Source: Staphylotrichum longicolle
Lineage: Eukaryota > Ascomycota > Sordariomycetes > Sordariales > Chaetomiaceae
Assembly (NCBI GenBank): GCA_019096155.1
Contig: JAHCVI010000001.1
Span: 10,292,001 to 10,356,000, forward strand
Length of the DNA: 64,000 nt
Direction: 5' to 3'
Shown piece after piece: positions 53,194-64,000 of the stretch (within the stretch, counting starts at the first letter, position 1; every line of letters starts with the position of its first letter). The notes beneath the pieces are model-generated. The model was not told the DNA's origin and ran no database searches. It worked only from the letters and a program-made list of their open reading frames with translations. The translations under genes and the position numbers were made by a program.

Positions 53194-54555
53194 GAATACA
53201 CAGCGAGAGAGGTCTTGCGACACACCGCGCAGGTTACCCCATTCGTTTCGGCTTGCTTCATTTCGTTTCTTGGTCGTGGCTTGACACCAAGCCCAGCAGC
53301 CAAGCAGCCAAGCGCTAATAAGCTCTGGAGTTGCTGACCTGCTTGTTCCAAATCCGGCTCTCCAAGACGTGAGTTCGGAGCCAGATCCGTCGGCCCGTAA
53401 TTGGGAGGACAAGCTTTGGGTCCTCCAGCAGTTCAGATTCAGGGGTCCGCTCAGTGCACTGGGAACTGTGGTCACTTCAAGCGGTGCCCCACTGGTGAGG
53501 CCTCTTCTCTCGTTGAGAATCCACCGCCAAGCCCATCAAACGCGACCCGCGCTCGCCGTGAACCCGCAATTCCAAGAACAGCAACGAAGAAAAATCCCCA
53601 TGTGATCAGTTGATCTTCCTTCAAAGTTCCACCCACGGAATATTCAGGGAAGACCCTGATAACCTTGGGATTCTTTTGATTTGCAAAGCCTCAGCTGTAC
53701 GCGTATGGTGAGGAAGGCGCTTGCAGCACTGGGCTCAGCGCCCAGCGTAGCCAGGATAATGCCAAGCCAACGTCATCAGGACCCCGTGGGCTTTCGGTAT
53801 CTGCGCCACCTACCCAATGCGTCATCGGGCGCGAGCAGGGCTTGGAGCGTGCAGTGCGGGAATGCGATCCCACCTGGTGCGGACCTCCCACCCGCCACGA
53901 CTGGACCACAGAAGACGGCTCTGTGGCAGCATGCGCCGACACCGCCCGCGCTTACAGTCTTGGAGTCTTGGATGCAAGTCTTGGGTTGTCTTGGAGTGCC
54001 CAGTTCTTCCAGAATCCTTCTGTGTTTCTGGGTTAAGAAGGGAAGGCTTGCCTGTCGGAGGAATGCACCGTGTCTCGAGTTGCACATAGTACAATAACTA
54101 CGACCTGGGCAGTTGATCTGCAGAGAAAGTTATCGTCCGCTTGCGGGGTCCAACGCTGTAATTGCGCTGCTCAGCTCACAATATCCTTGTTTCACTGACT
54201 GGGCTCCCTCTCTGCAACCACCAGCAGTCCCTCGTCTCTTGTTTCTTGGTTCCTCCCCTGGCTGACCCAACCTGTTGGTTTTGCCGTTCCTGTCTGCTAC
54301 GAAACAGTGACGCGCTGCGCCGTTGCGCAGAACCTAAGAGCGGCACGCACAGCGCAGGCGCATCCGGTTTTGGCCTCTTACGGTTCTCAAGCTGACTGAG
54401 ACGCCATCCTGCACCACACCTGCATTTGGTAGATGCTGAAAGAAACCCCGAGCCCGAGATCACTCCGAGTCGAGCGGTGCAGAGCACCTACTAAACACGA
54501 AACCTGAAAACCAGCCAATTCTCGAATTCTGTGGCTCCCATCCTACCGGTTTATC
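53194..54555. other. Intergenic region
   Basis: 3' flank of the coiled-coil gene and promoter of the PX-domain gene. Open frames on both strands overlap one another and show no conserved motif. Confidence 0.55.
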
Positions 54556-57500
54556 ATGACAGTAGTTTCGAACAACACCCTGGAAGAATCGCACAATATG
54601 GCACAGGGCGGCAGTCGCGAGGTACAAGCTGGGCAGTCTCTGGAACTTCCCGTACGGACGACATCAGCCCCAGCAGCCCCGAAGCAGGGCCTGACGGGAA
54701 AGCAAGAACACTGTTCGTCCGAGTCCCTCATCGTCCACCTCCTAGCGCAGCCTTGTCCCAAGCCGACAGAAAACTAACTGTTTGTGATTGGCAGATCTCA
54801 AGCGCGAACTCATATCGGAGCAAGTGAAATGGGAGATCTCAGAACTCAATTCCACCACGGCGCTACGGCGGTTTGGCGCACCGTTCAAGTCCGAGTTTGG
54901 GGAGGTGTCGCCGCTGGATTCCGAGTTGCCCATTCTGCGATACATCTTCGTCCACCATGTCCGCGAGTTTCCATTCCTCGACAAGGCCAAGGAGAAGGAG
55001 TTTTGGCAGGACAAACTGCAGGTGGTAGGTTTGCCCTCCTTGCTCTTAAGGCGAGGTCAAAGGACGGGGGGCTAATATTAGTTATTGAATCACAGTTCCT
55101 CGAGTCCTTTGCGAGCAAGAACATTTCCTCGTCCGAGGACCGATTGGAAGAGACCAAGAGGAGGAAGCTGGCCACCAAGGCTAAGAAGCTGGTTGAGCTG
55201 ATGATGGTGTCGGGCATTCCGACCTCGTCGGGTTTCGAGGAGAGAATTCGGTTCTCTGAGCTCGAGATCGTCGATGCCAACGCAATCGACACCGGGGTTC
55301 TTTCCACTCTCCCGGAGGGCAACTACATAAACGGGTGGGATGTCAATGTTGCCGGTGTTCGGATCATCACTGCCAAGCGGAAGATCCGGCACCACAAGCA
55401 TGCCGTAAGTGTACACCGAGGGCAACAGTCCTTGCTTTACCTGTTGCTGACTTTGTGGCATGAAGGAATTCCTGCTCCGAGTCAGAAGGAAGAATGCGCC
55501 TGAACACTACGTTGGACGCCGGTACGGTGACTTCGCTCGCTTGTATAAGAGGTTGCGGACCGAGTTGCCGGGCAAAGTCCTGCCACCACTTCCGCAGAAG
55601 AACAAGTCAAACTCCACAGCACCTAGTATTCTTGGGAGCAATAGCGGGAACAATTCCGAGACGTCGTCAATCTCGTCCGTCTCGACCCAGCTGCCCCCCA
55701 ACAGCCCCCCGCCCAATGGCGCCGGGCATCAGAGCGACACCATTCAAAGGTTGCTGTCTGTAAAGGGTCAGTTCAGTTCCCCGTCTGTTGGGCGGGAAAC
55801 CACCTACTAACTCCTGCTGTGGCCCCGATAGGCAATCGCTCAAGTGACCGGCTCTCTCCCCGGACCTCTGTTGATGGCAGGCCAGCGAGCCCATCACCCC
55901 TGAGTCCCAAACCCCAAGAGGTAATACCTCCGCACAACAGCCAAAGCAAATCCGAGCTCTGGGACTGGCCTCAGCTAACATCTCCTAGACTGTCGTAATA
56001 TTCCGGGAGAGCCAGAGAATCTCGTTGCGCGCCTTCCTGCGCTCCCTATTGCACAACCCCCAAATCGCCACGACCAAGGCGATGGAGGAGTTTCTGACCG
56101 CAGATCCGACAACGCTAAGTGACGAGGATGTCGAGGACATTACTCGCCGAAAACTTGTAGACAAGAAGCGTGTAGAGGAGCAGAAGCAGTTCTACGAGGT
56201 GGCAAGGAGACGCGCGGCCGAGCTAGATGTCTACATGGAACAGTACGTACAATTGGGGGGCCACTTTCTGTCGTCGAATACTGACCCCTTTCAGATTCCG
56301 GCAGGACATTGTTGAACGGAATGGGCTCACCATGCTGTTCCAAGAGATCCGGGAAAAGGAGACCATCCAAGACCTGAGCTTGCAGTACCAGAAATTCGCT
56401 GAATGGCTGCGCATCGAAGTTGCTGCCACCATTTATCATCTCTTCCTCGCCGAGGACAACTCACCAGAGCTGTTTGCTCAGGCAAAGAGGATCCACTCCC
56501 TGATCCCATACACGCTCATGAAGAACGTGATCCGGGTGGCCAACCCGGCAGCGGTCATGTCTAGCGTCCTCGACATTTTCTTGGCTCAGCCGTTTGGCAC
56601 CAGGTCGTTGATGCAGCGTATCTTCTCGATGACACTGCACGACGGCATCAGAAGCTTCCAACGGTCGATTGACGCGCTCGGCGACAAGATCGGGGATCCG
56701 TTATTCGTGCAGAAGCTGAAGACATACACGGACGCTGAGGAGCAGATCAAGGAGGCCATCCGGGAGGAGGCCATCGCTGAAGACCTCGACATCATCGTTG
56801 CCATCCTGAGGTCGGAGCTCGTCGGCCCGGCGCTCGAGCCGGAACAGATCGGGCGGCTTTACAACGCCTATGTGGCGTTTAACAACGCGGTCGAGAACGT
56901 CGACGAGGAGCTCCGGCAGGGCGCCCAGCTCTTCTCCTACCTCAAGCAGCTGATGAAGCTGTACCTCCGACAGAGGGATAAGGCCATGATGTTGAGTCTC
57001 ATTGAGGAGCCCGTGACGCTGCAGCTGTTCCGCGACCTGTTCACCATCTTTTACGAGCCCCTTGTCCGGGTTTACAAGTCCGCCAACGTCTACAACAGCG
57101 TGACGGATTTCGCCCATTTCATCGATGACTTGATCCAGGTGAGTTGCCACGATGCGAACCGTCTTCGTTTTTTTCTTCTTTCCTTGTCTAGCCGGTCATG
57201 CTGACGTGAGATGTTCCTCAGGTCGTCGAGAAGTGCCGAGAACAGGATGCCTCCGCCGATCCTAACCAGACAGTGCAGGCCTTCATCGACCTCTGCCAGC
57301 GCCACGAGCACCACTTTTACAAGTTCGTGCACGAGGTGCACACGCACGACAACGGACTGTTTACACAGCTGATGGGGTGGATCGAGGGCATCCTCGAGTT
57401 CCTCCGGACAGGGCCGCGGAACGGCAGCCTGGACGTCAACGCGCTGTTCGAGGGCGCCACGAGCAGCGGCGTCGTGGACAAGGAGACGGCCGTGCAGGAG

Positions 57501-57872
57501 ATTGACAAGCTCATTGCGTGGCAGGAGGCGCGCAAGAAGTGGCATCACGACAAGACGAGGCAGAAGATGGCGGCCGAGGGTGCGCCCGGCGAGACGGAAG
57601 CCCTGCCTGGTGCTTTGGCGTTCCGATCGAGCGACTTTGGGCTGGACCAGGAAGACCTGGCGGAGATGGGCTACGATGATGATTCGGAAGACGAGGCAGA
57701 CCTGGAGGCAGACGACGAGCTGGATCCCATCGAGGCGGAGCGGAAGCAGAGGGCCCGGAAGCAGGACCGGTTGCGGCGCAATGCCGGGGAACCAGCCAAG
57801 CCGGACGTGGCCGAGGTGCATAAGCTGAAGGGAAACTTTCTGGTCATGCTGCGGATGGTGCTGGCCGAGTAG
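54556..57872 (+). CDS. PX-domain protein of the Ypr097w/Lec1 family (PXB, PX and DUF3818 regions)
   Basis: Eight exons: 54556-54712, 54795-55024, 55096-55404, 55466-55766, 55832-55920, 55989-56242, 56295-57138 and 57232 region starting 57222 to 57872; total 944 residues with all phases consistent. The N-terminal PX-associated region reads LTGKQEHYLKREL across the first intron, then FWQDKLQVFLESFASKNISSSEDRLEETKR and KLVELMMVSG in overlapping pieces. The phosphoinositide-binding PX domain (about 205-275) includes RRKNAPEHYVGRRYGDFARL and ELPGKVLPPLP. A Ser/Pro linker leads to the long helical C-terminal region (about 350-940; FREMLF-type start at FRQDIVERNG, then LMKLYLRQRDKAMMLSLIEEP). Yeast Ypr097w/Lec1 is linked to lipid transport at membrane contact sites; the precise role here is inferred by family. 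Confidence 0.9.
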
Positions 57873-58731
57873 AGGAGAGGGTTGCTGGTTATCCCCAGGT
57901 TGGGGTTGAAGCCTGCATGGTTGACGCTGCATTGTTTGTTTTTGCCATTCTGAAGGGGCGTCATTTGAGGTGGGCTCATTAGGTTCTCTGCATTCCCGGG
58001 GCTGGGTTACTAGCATAACTACCTACCGAACTACAAGTAGCATTACAGAATAGTAACTAATGTCCTACTCAATGAACCTCTGGCTCGTAGGTAGGCATGG
58101 TAGGTACCCATGTAAGGAGTACAGAATGACTACAGATGAGGGCTACTGAATGGTTGGAGTCACTTAAAGAGGGTTACGCCAGCTGTCGGCAGTTGGCAGG
58201 CGTTGACACGGCATGCCGAGGGATATTCTGGACTCGGCATCAGCCCTCACCTCGCACATGATCCCGTCCGTCTTTCGCCATCTCGTTCCCGAGTCGAGCG
58301 ATCGTAATGGTTGTGCCCCGCCTTGCAACCCGCATTCGATGCGGTGCAACTGGGTGTGTAGCATTGAGTTCGGCATTGGCGTGACAATGGGTGTCGAGTA
58401 TTTTAAAAAAAGAAAAAAGAAAAAAAAGTCAAAAAATGAAGCGATCCAAGCCGGAAGACACAGCAACAAGACACAGCCAAAAGTTGGGCGAAGCCGGCCG
58501 GCAGACAGCTGCCCCACCCGCGCCTCTTCCGGTCTCCCTCGCTGATTTCTGGGTGGACCGGGCGCGGGCCTCGCCGGCAACTCGGGTAATCAGCTTTCGC
58601 TGATTGGTCGGGGCGGTGGCAGCTCTAGTGTGTCGGGACTTGGAACGAGCGAGCATCTGCATGACATGGACGGAGGCTCAAATATTTCCCTGATGCTCAC
58701 CACCTCGCCCATCAGACCTCGTTAGACGACA
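57873..58731. other. Intergenic region with SDH1 promoter
   Basis: Contains a CCAAT-type site at 58601-58608 and an A-rich, slightly repetitive tract at 58401-58440. Short CTACCT/GGTAGG motifs recur at 58018-58110. No coding gene recognised. Confidence 0.6.
58601..58608 (+). promoter_or_regulatory. TGATTGGT, candidate HAP/CCAAT-complex site of SDH1
   Basis: Inverted CCAAT box matching the TNATTGGT form bound by the yeast HAP complex, 124 nt upstream of the SDH1 ATG. HAP complexes activate respiratory genes, succinate dehydrogenase among them, in yeast and filamentous fungi. Confidence 0.5.
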
Positions 58732-61061
58732 ATGGCATCCTCAATGGCTTGGAGACGGCTGGCCTCGTCGCCGGCGGTGAGTCTCCTTGTTCTTCTCTGC
58801 GCCCGTCGGGTTTGCGCTCTCTGCGCGCGCTCCCTTTTTCTCGCATTCTGAAAAGTGCCCGTTTGGCTGACCCGAGGTCCAACCCACAGCTCGCGCGTGC
58901 CCCGATCCGGGCCTTTTCCACAACGCGGCCGGCTGGTATGTGACCCAATGCTCTGCGTCGAGATTTTGAGAGCATTGCCGCTGACACGTTTTCTTCTGTC
59001 GGCAGCCCGCGTCATCGCCAACGGGCCGCTCCGGGCGAAGGAGGCATCGCCGTTCGTCAGCAGCAAGTACCCGGTCATCGTACGTCACCTCGGCCGGAAT
59101 TCGCGCGATTTTGGACGAGCAGGAGGAATTGACATTGGGGTAAAATAGGACCATGAGTACGACGCGCTCGTTGTCGGTGCCGGCGGCGCCGGTCTGCGTG
59201 CCGCCTTCGGTCTGGCCGAGGCCGGCTTCAACACGGCTTGCATTTCCAAGCTCTTCCCCACGAGAAGTCACACAGTCGCCGCCCAGGGTGGCATCAACGC
59301 CGCGCTCGGCAACATGCACGAGGACGACTGGAGATGGCACATGTACGACACGGTCAAGGGCTCCGACTGGCTCGGTGACCAGGACGCCATCCACTACATG
59401 ACCCGTGAGGCTCCCGCCTCCATTGTCGAGCTCGAGAACTACGGCTGCCCCTTCTCCAGAACCGAGGATGGCAAGATGTAAGTTTCATGATCTGTCCTGC
59501 ATAGAGGCAAGGGTAGTAGAGGCTGACAAACCCCACCCAACAGCTACCAGCGTGCTTTCGGTGGTCAGTCCCAGAAGTACGGCAAGGGTGGCCAGGCCTA
59601 CCGTTGCTGCGCCGCCGCCGACCGTACCGGCCACGCCCTCCTCCACACCCTCTACGGCCAGTCCCTCAGGCACAACACCAACTACTTCATCGAGTACTTC
59701 GCCATTGACCTGATCATGCAGGATGGCGAGTGCCGCGGTGTCCTGGCCTACAACCAGGAGGACGGCACTCTCCACCGTTTCCTTGCGAACCACACCGTCC
59801 TCGCCACCGGCGGCTACGGCCGTGCCTACTTCAGCTGCACCTCGGCCCACACCTGCACCGGTGACGGTATGGCCATGGTTGCCCGCGCCGGCCTGCCCAA
59901 CCAGGATCTCGAGTTCGTCCAGTTCCACCCTACCGGTATCTACGGTGCCGGCTGCCTGATCACTGAGGGTGCTCGTGGTGAGGGTGGCTACCTTCTCAAC
60001 TCCGAGGGTGAGCGCTTCATGGAGAGATATGCCCCGACTGCCAAGGATCTTGCCAGCCGTGACGTCGTCTCGCGTTCCATGACCATGGAGATCCGTGATG
60101 GCCGCGGTGTTGGCCCCGAGAAGGACCACATCTACCTCCAGCTCAGCCATCTGCCCGCCGAGATTCTCGCCGAGCGTCTGCCCGGTATCTCTGAGACCGC
60201 CGGTATCTTTGCTGGTGTCGACGTCCGCAAGCAGCCCATTCCCGTCCTGCCCACCGTCCACTACAACATGGGTGGTATCCCTACTCGATACACTGGTGAG
60301 GTTATCACTGTGGACGAGCAGGGCAACGACAAGGTTGTCCCTGGCCTCTTCGCTTGCGGTGAGGCTGCCTGCGTCTCCGTCCACGGTGCCAACCGCCTGG
60401 GCGCCAACTCCCTGCTCGACTTGGTCGTCTTCGGCCGCGCCGTCTCGCACACCATCCGTGACAACTTCACCCCTGGTACCAAGCTGAAGCCCATTGAGGC
60501 CGACGCCGGTGCCGACTCGATCGAGGTCCTCGACAAGATCCGCACTTCGGACGGTCCCAAGACCACCGCCGAGATCCGCCTCGCCATGCAGAAGACCATG
60601 CAGAGAGAAGTCAGCGTCTTCCGCACCCAGGAGAGCTTGGACGAGGGTGTCAAGCAGATCAACGAGGTCGACCAGACCTTCTCGCAGGTCGGCATCAAGG
60701 ACCGCAGCATGATCTGGAACTCGGATCTTGTTGAGACTCTCGAGCTCCGCAACCTGCTCACTTGCGCGTAAGTAGAATCCCGAGACTGAGCAAGCGAGGA
60801 TGTGTGTTGTGATCAAAACGCTGACCGAACCGGGAAAACAGTACCCAGACTGCCGCCTCGGCCGCCAACCGCAAGGAGTCGCGTGGCGCCCACGCCCGCG
60901 AGGACTACCCCGACCGTGACGACGCCAACTGGATGAAGCACACGCTCAGCTGGCAGAAGCAGCCCCACGGCAAGGTCGACCTCTCGTACCGCCGCGTCAT
61001 CGGCACCACCCTCGACGAGAACGAGTGCAAGCCCGTGCCCCCGATGAAGCGTGTCTACTAA
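58732..61061 (+). CDS. sdh1: Succinate dehydrogenase flavoprotein subunit, mitochondrial complex II
   Basis: Oxidises succinate to fumarate with covalently bound FAD and feeds electrons to ubiquinone. Six exons: 58732-58776, 58890-58935, 59006-59079, 59149-59477, 59544-60767 and 60842-61061; 645 residues, usual length. The N-terminus (MASSMAWRRLASSPA, LARAPIRAFSTTRPA) is a mitochondrial presequence spread over two tiny exons. FAD fold YDALVVGAGGAGLRAAFGLA; flavinylated His96 in TRSHTVAAQGGINAALGN; substrate and catalytic segments FHPTGIYGAGCLITEGARGEGG, RDVVSRSMTMEI, VHYNMGGIPTRYTGEV and HGANRLGANSLLDLVVFGRA in overlapping pieces; C-terminal ESRGAHAREDYPDRDD. Introns are concentrated at the 5' end. 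A CCAAT-type site lies upstream. Confidence 0.97.
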
Positions 61062-62184
61062 GGGAGACGTGGCCAGGCGGAAAGACCGCCGCGGTCTGTG
61101 TAGAAACAGTTGCGCATGGGAGGGCCCTTGTGTCGTTTTCGCGGCGAAGAGGAAGAGGAGGTTGATGTCGTCTGAAGGATGGTCGCCTCAAGGTCGGAAC
61201 CGGACCGGCGAACGGAAACTCGGGAATGACCACGGTGAGGTGAGGACAGAGTGGCAAGCATCTATACTCTGTCCATCTGTCTTGTCTGTGTGGTGTCCAT
61301 GGGGAAGGGGAAAATCCGCCAAAGCATAGCATCCTGTCTTTTTCCTTTTTCCCTGTGTTACATTGTATTTTGGAACTGCTCTGGAGGGTTTTAGGAAATA
61401 TCTAGATCGAATGGGGGGGTTGGGGGCGTGGAATGAGTATTGTGTATACCAACCAGCATCTTTGACGGCCTCGCATGAGGCTCGTTCGTGTATACAATAA
61501 AAGGAGGCGGAGACAGGAGAGAGGGGAGGATAGAGAGGATGAGAGGGAATTGAACAAGTTGAAATACTTTCGGGCAGTCTCCCTTGATATCTGAGAGTTG
61601 AGGTGGTGCCGATGGATTGCGGTTCACATGGTTGGCGCCGAGGTTCGTGACAGATGGGTGTCTAGCGGCCATGCACTGCAACCCCTATCGGCCCATTGTC
61701 CCAACACTGGCGTGTTTCAGGGACGGCAGGAGAGGGTGTGCAATGAGGAACTACATAAGTCTTAACAGGGCTTATTGATGCTATGACAGTCGCGACGGGC
61801 CCGGTCACCCAAGGAGATGATGGTCTTGACTGTTGATGAACAGCTTCAGTCCTTGGGTATATTTGACCAAGTATATGCCGGGTCTTGTCAATCTCCAAAC
61901 TCGCTTCCTGCTTTGTCAGTTGTTCCGATCGAGCCGGGTTTGAAGCAGCATCATACGACTTGTTGAGAAGTGTGCCGAGTTCTTCGAATTCTGAGCAGAC
62001 ATTGCTATATCAAGGAAAGCCAAGGTATGCACCCATCACCAGAGAAGAAATAGAGCCGTGTAATTTTCCCATTGGAGCCGCTAGGTTTCCCACGTCCCTT
62101 TTTCCATACAACCCCGACTTTACTCCTCGTAATCTCACCGTACCTTAACCCATACCAGCATGCGTGTGTTGTCCAACCGGAGAC
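61062..62184. other. Convergent 3' flanks of SDH1 and the luciferase-type-domain gene
   Basis: Tail-to-tail genes separated by 1.1 kb. No gene or RNA recognised. Confidence 0.55.
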
Positions 62185-63158
62185 TCAACTTTCCGACGGA
62201 GGCGGAATCTCAACCTTCTCGGCGATCGTATACCAAACCGCGGCCTCGATGATCTTGCACACAATCCGCAGATCACTTTCATCTGGCGCAAGGTAACAGG
62301 ACAAAACGTCAATGATAATCTCCGCATCACCTCCCCCTTCTTTCCCCCCTCTCCCTCTCCAGGAAGTTCAGAGTGTGCAAACTCACCTCTAGGCGCGTAA
62401 ATCATGGTAAACGTCCTCGGCACGGGACTCTGGATCATGCCCTCCCACGCCATGGGGTGCCGCTGGCCCCAGCCCTTGGCCAGAACCTCCTTGATGTCGT
62501 CCGGGTGCAGGTTCAGGTGCAGCGAGCGGTCCGACGTGTGGATGTGGCACACCTCGCCGTTGCCGCACACGTTGAGCGGGTGCAGCGCGAAGAGGGCGAA
62601 GCCGTGCTTCTCGAGGCACGACGTCGCCGTGACGAACTTGTGCGGCGCCGCGGCGGTGAGGGCGGACAGCGCGGACCGGAGCAGGCTGTTGGCGGGCAGC
62701 GAGCCGTGCTGGTTGAGCTGGCGCTGCGGGGCCAGGCCGGCCACGATGGGCCGCGGGCCGGGCCGGTAGGGGAGGCGGGAGAGGATGCCGGCCGCGGGCT
62801 GCTGGGCCGGGTCGCGCGGGGGCGGGCTGAAGGGGTCGCGGAGGGTGAAGAGGCGGTACCAGGTCAGACGGGCGTATCCCGAGGGGGTGGGCGGGGTGCC
62901 GCCGGGACCGAGTTTGAGGAAGTTGAGGTAGTCGTTGTGGATCAGGAGGCAGATGGGCACTAGAATGATGAGAAACTCGAGGACGGGCCGGTCGATGAAG
63001 TGCATGCCGAGCACGAGCAGGACGGATATGGCCAGGAGGGCCGACGCGTCGAGGGTGATGTAAAAGGGGTCCTGCCGGATGACCATGTTGATGGCCACCG
63101 GGTTCTTCTCATCCATCGGCAACCCCTTGTGGGATTCGGTGGTCACGGTGAGAGACAT
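62185..63158 (-). CDS. Membrane protein with luciferase-type (DUF5519-like) domain
   Basis: Exons 63158-62387 and 62282-62185; 289 residues. Two adjacent hydrophobic helices (about 38-75: LDASALLAISVLLVLGMHFI, LEFLIILVPICLLI) make it an integral membrane protein. The C-terminal half fits the fungal luciferase-type domain: GEVCHIHTSDRSLHLNLHPDDIKEVL, KGWGQRHPMAW and VPRTFTMIYAPRDESDLRIVCKIIEAA in overlapping pieces. The intron (104 nt) falls in the Asp codon of APRDES; keeping it unspliced would add an unrelated tail. The domain name is historical and does not imply light emission; the biochemical role of these fungal proteins is unknown to me. Start chosen at MSLTVTTESHKG. Confidence 0.8.
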
Positions 63159-64000
63159 GGCTACAAATGTCGTGTTAGGCGTGTGGTCAGTTCCAATGCA
63201 GTCAAATTATATTTGATGGTTTTGTGTCAATAGTCAAAGGGGGCCCAGAGACCTGAAATAGCGATGGCACTCCGAAAGCTTTCCCATTCGATTGTAGGAC
63301 AGCACAACTCGACACCAATCAATGATGTACGTGTGTGCGTGTGTGTGTATACACGACAGGGACGGAAAGTGAGAGAGCACAAGCAGCTGCCTTGAACGAG
63401 GAGGCCAGGCGATGGAAACGTAGCTCCGTATTCTCCGCATACTCTGTTCCCCCAACGCAGATCACCATGTTGGGTTGCCACATGCGACACACAATGCATG
63501 GAATTGACCGCGGACTGACCTGTCAACGTGGGAGTGGAGGAGCAAAAGCCAAGAGAGCAGCGGTCTACGCCCGCGATGCGGTCACCATGCGTTCAGCAGG
63601 TCCACAGGATAGAGGAAGACCCTGGGCCCCTGTTTCCCGTCAGTCGGCAGAGCTTCATGCAGCAGAAGCATCTGGGCCATCCACGACAGGAGCAGAGCGG
63701 GTAAAGAACCCGTGTTTGCAATGGGAGGTTTAAAGGTGGACCCGAAGAGATGGTTTCTGGTCACAAACTCAGAACATGCCCGAGCAGGGCTGCTCTTCTA
63801 TACCGCGAAGGCTCGCGCGTAAGGGGACTCCGACTTGGTGGCTCCCCTGGATTCTGGAGTAGTCGACACCTTCAGGGCTATGAATCCGATATTGGGGCGT
63901 GTACACGTGTAGAAGAGGGAAAGTATGGTGGGATTGATTGATCCATGACGTTATCTGGTGACGGAGCTTACCCGAGAACCAGGGGATATCCACAAGCTCA
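63159..64000. other. Intergenic end of the window
   Basis: 5' flank of the luciferase-type-domain gene. Includes a short GT-rich tract at about 63330-63350. No gene recognised up to the window edge. Confidence 0.5.

Noticed and set aside
59485..60816. 443-codon minus-strand open frame opposite SDH1
   Set aside because: Antisense shadow of the highly biased SDH1 exon 5; no domain or start context.
61391..61681. 96-codon minus-strand frame beside SDH1
   Set aside because: Lies in the SDH1 3' flank and has low-complexity Pro/Ser content with no motif.

Overview
The window is nuclear DNA of a filamentous ascomycete, most likely a Sordariomycete close to the Sordariales/Chaetomiaceae. The signs are GC-rich exons, many short introns (about 50-80 nt; donors like GTAAGT, GTATGT, GTACGT; branch sites like CTAAC or CTGAC just before the acceptor), compact intergenic regions, and fungal gene families (Mnn9-type mannosyltransferase, GH125 mannosidase, GPI-anchored Ser/Thr-rich protein, PEX4 and PEX6). 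The lineage is inferred from protein and intron style, not from a database search.

Layout, left to right. 1-1524 (-): 5' two thirds of histidyl-tRNA synthetase, with a mitochondrial leader and 12 visible exons. 3022-7158 (+): full-size ABCB transporter. 7989-8795 (+): cytidine deaminase with two apparent frameshifts. 9320-11288 (-): FYVE-RING E3 ligase. 12486-14285 (+): membrane-anchored aspartic-protease fold lacking normal catalytic motifs. 15246-15380 and 16259-16444 (+): a pair of tiny Cys/His-rich proteins with one shared spacing. 17755-18168 (-): GPI-anchored protein. 19699-20550 (-): Arg/Ser/Asp repeat protein. 21650-22887 (+): thioredoxin-fold protein with a very acidic tail. 23120-27510 (-): PEX6. 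28853-31117 (+): steryl ester hydrolase. 31928-34153 (+): GH125 mannosidase. 34617-34778 (-): U6 snRNA gene split by a spliceosomal intron. 35517-37424 (+): ATIC purine enzyme. 37898-39324 (-): Cus2/Tat-SF1. 39767-41300 (-): Rpn13. 41990-43160 (+): Mnn9-family mannosyltransferase. 43880-44510 (-): PEX4. 45262-48127 (-): proline-rich hypothetical protein. 50977-51470 (+): Cgr1. 52102-53193 (+): coiled-coil membrane protein. 54556-57872 (+): PX-domain protein of the Ypr097w/Lec1 type. 58732-61061 (+): succinate dehydrogenase flavoprotein. 62185-63158 (-): membrane protein with a luciferase-type domain.

This is mostly a housekeeping region and not a biosynthetic cluster or mobile island. I recognise no transposon, tRNA or 5S gene. 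Recurrent themes are peroxisome biogenesis (PEX4, PEX6), protein mannosylation (Mnn9 family, GH125), splicing (U6, Cus2), ubiquitin/proteasome (FYVE-RING, Rpn13, PEX4) and membrane lipids (steryl esterase, PX protein). The genes are interspersed and look independently transcribed.

The most noteworthy points are the intron inside U6, three exons of only 11-13 nt in the HisRS gene together with a weak/strong pair of start codons, the paired small Cys/His proteins, the catalytically degenerate aspartic protease, and single-base disruptions in four otherwise conserved genes. Some of the latter fall in homopolymers and may be sequence errors.
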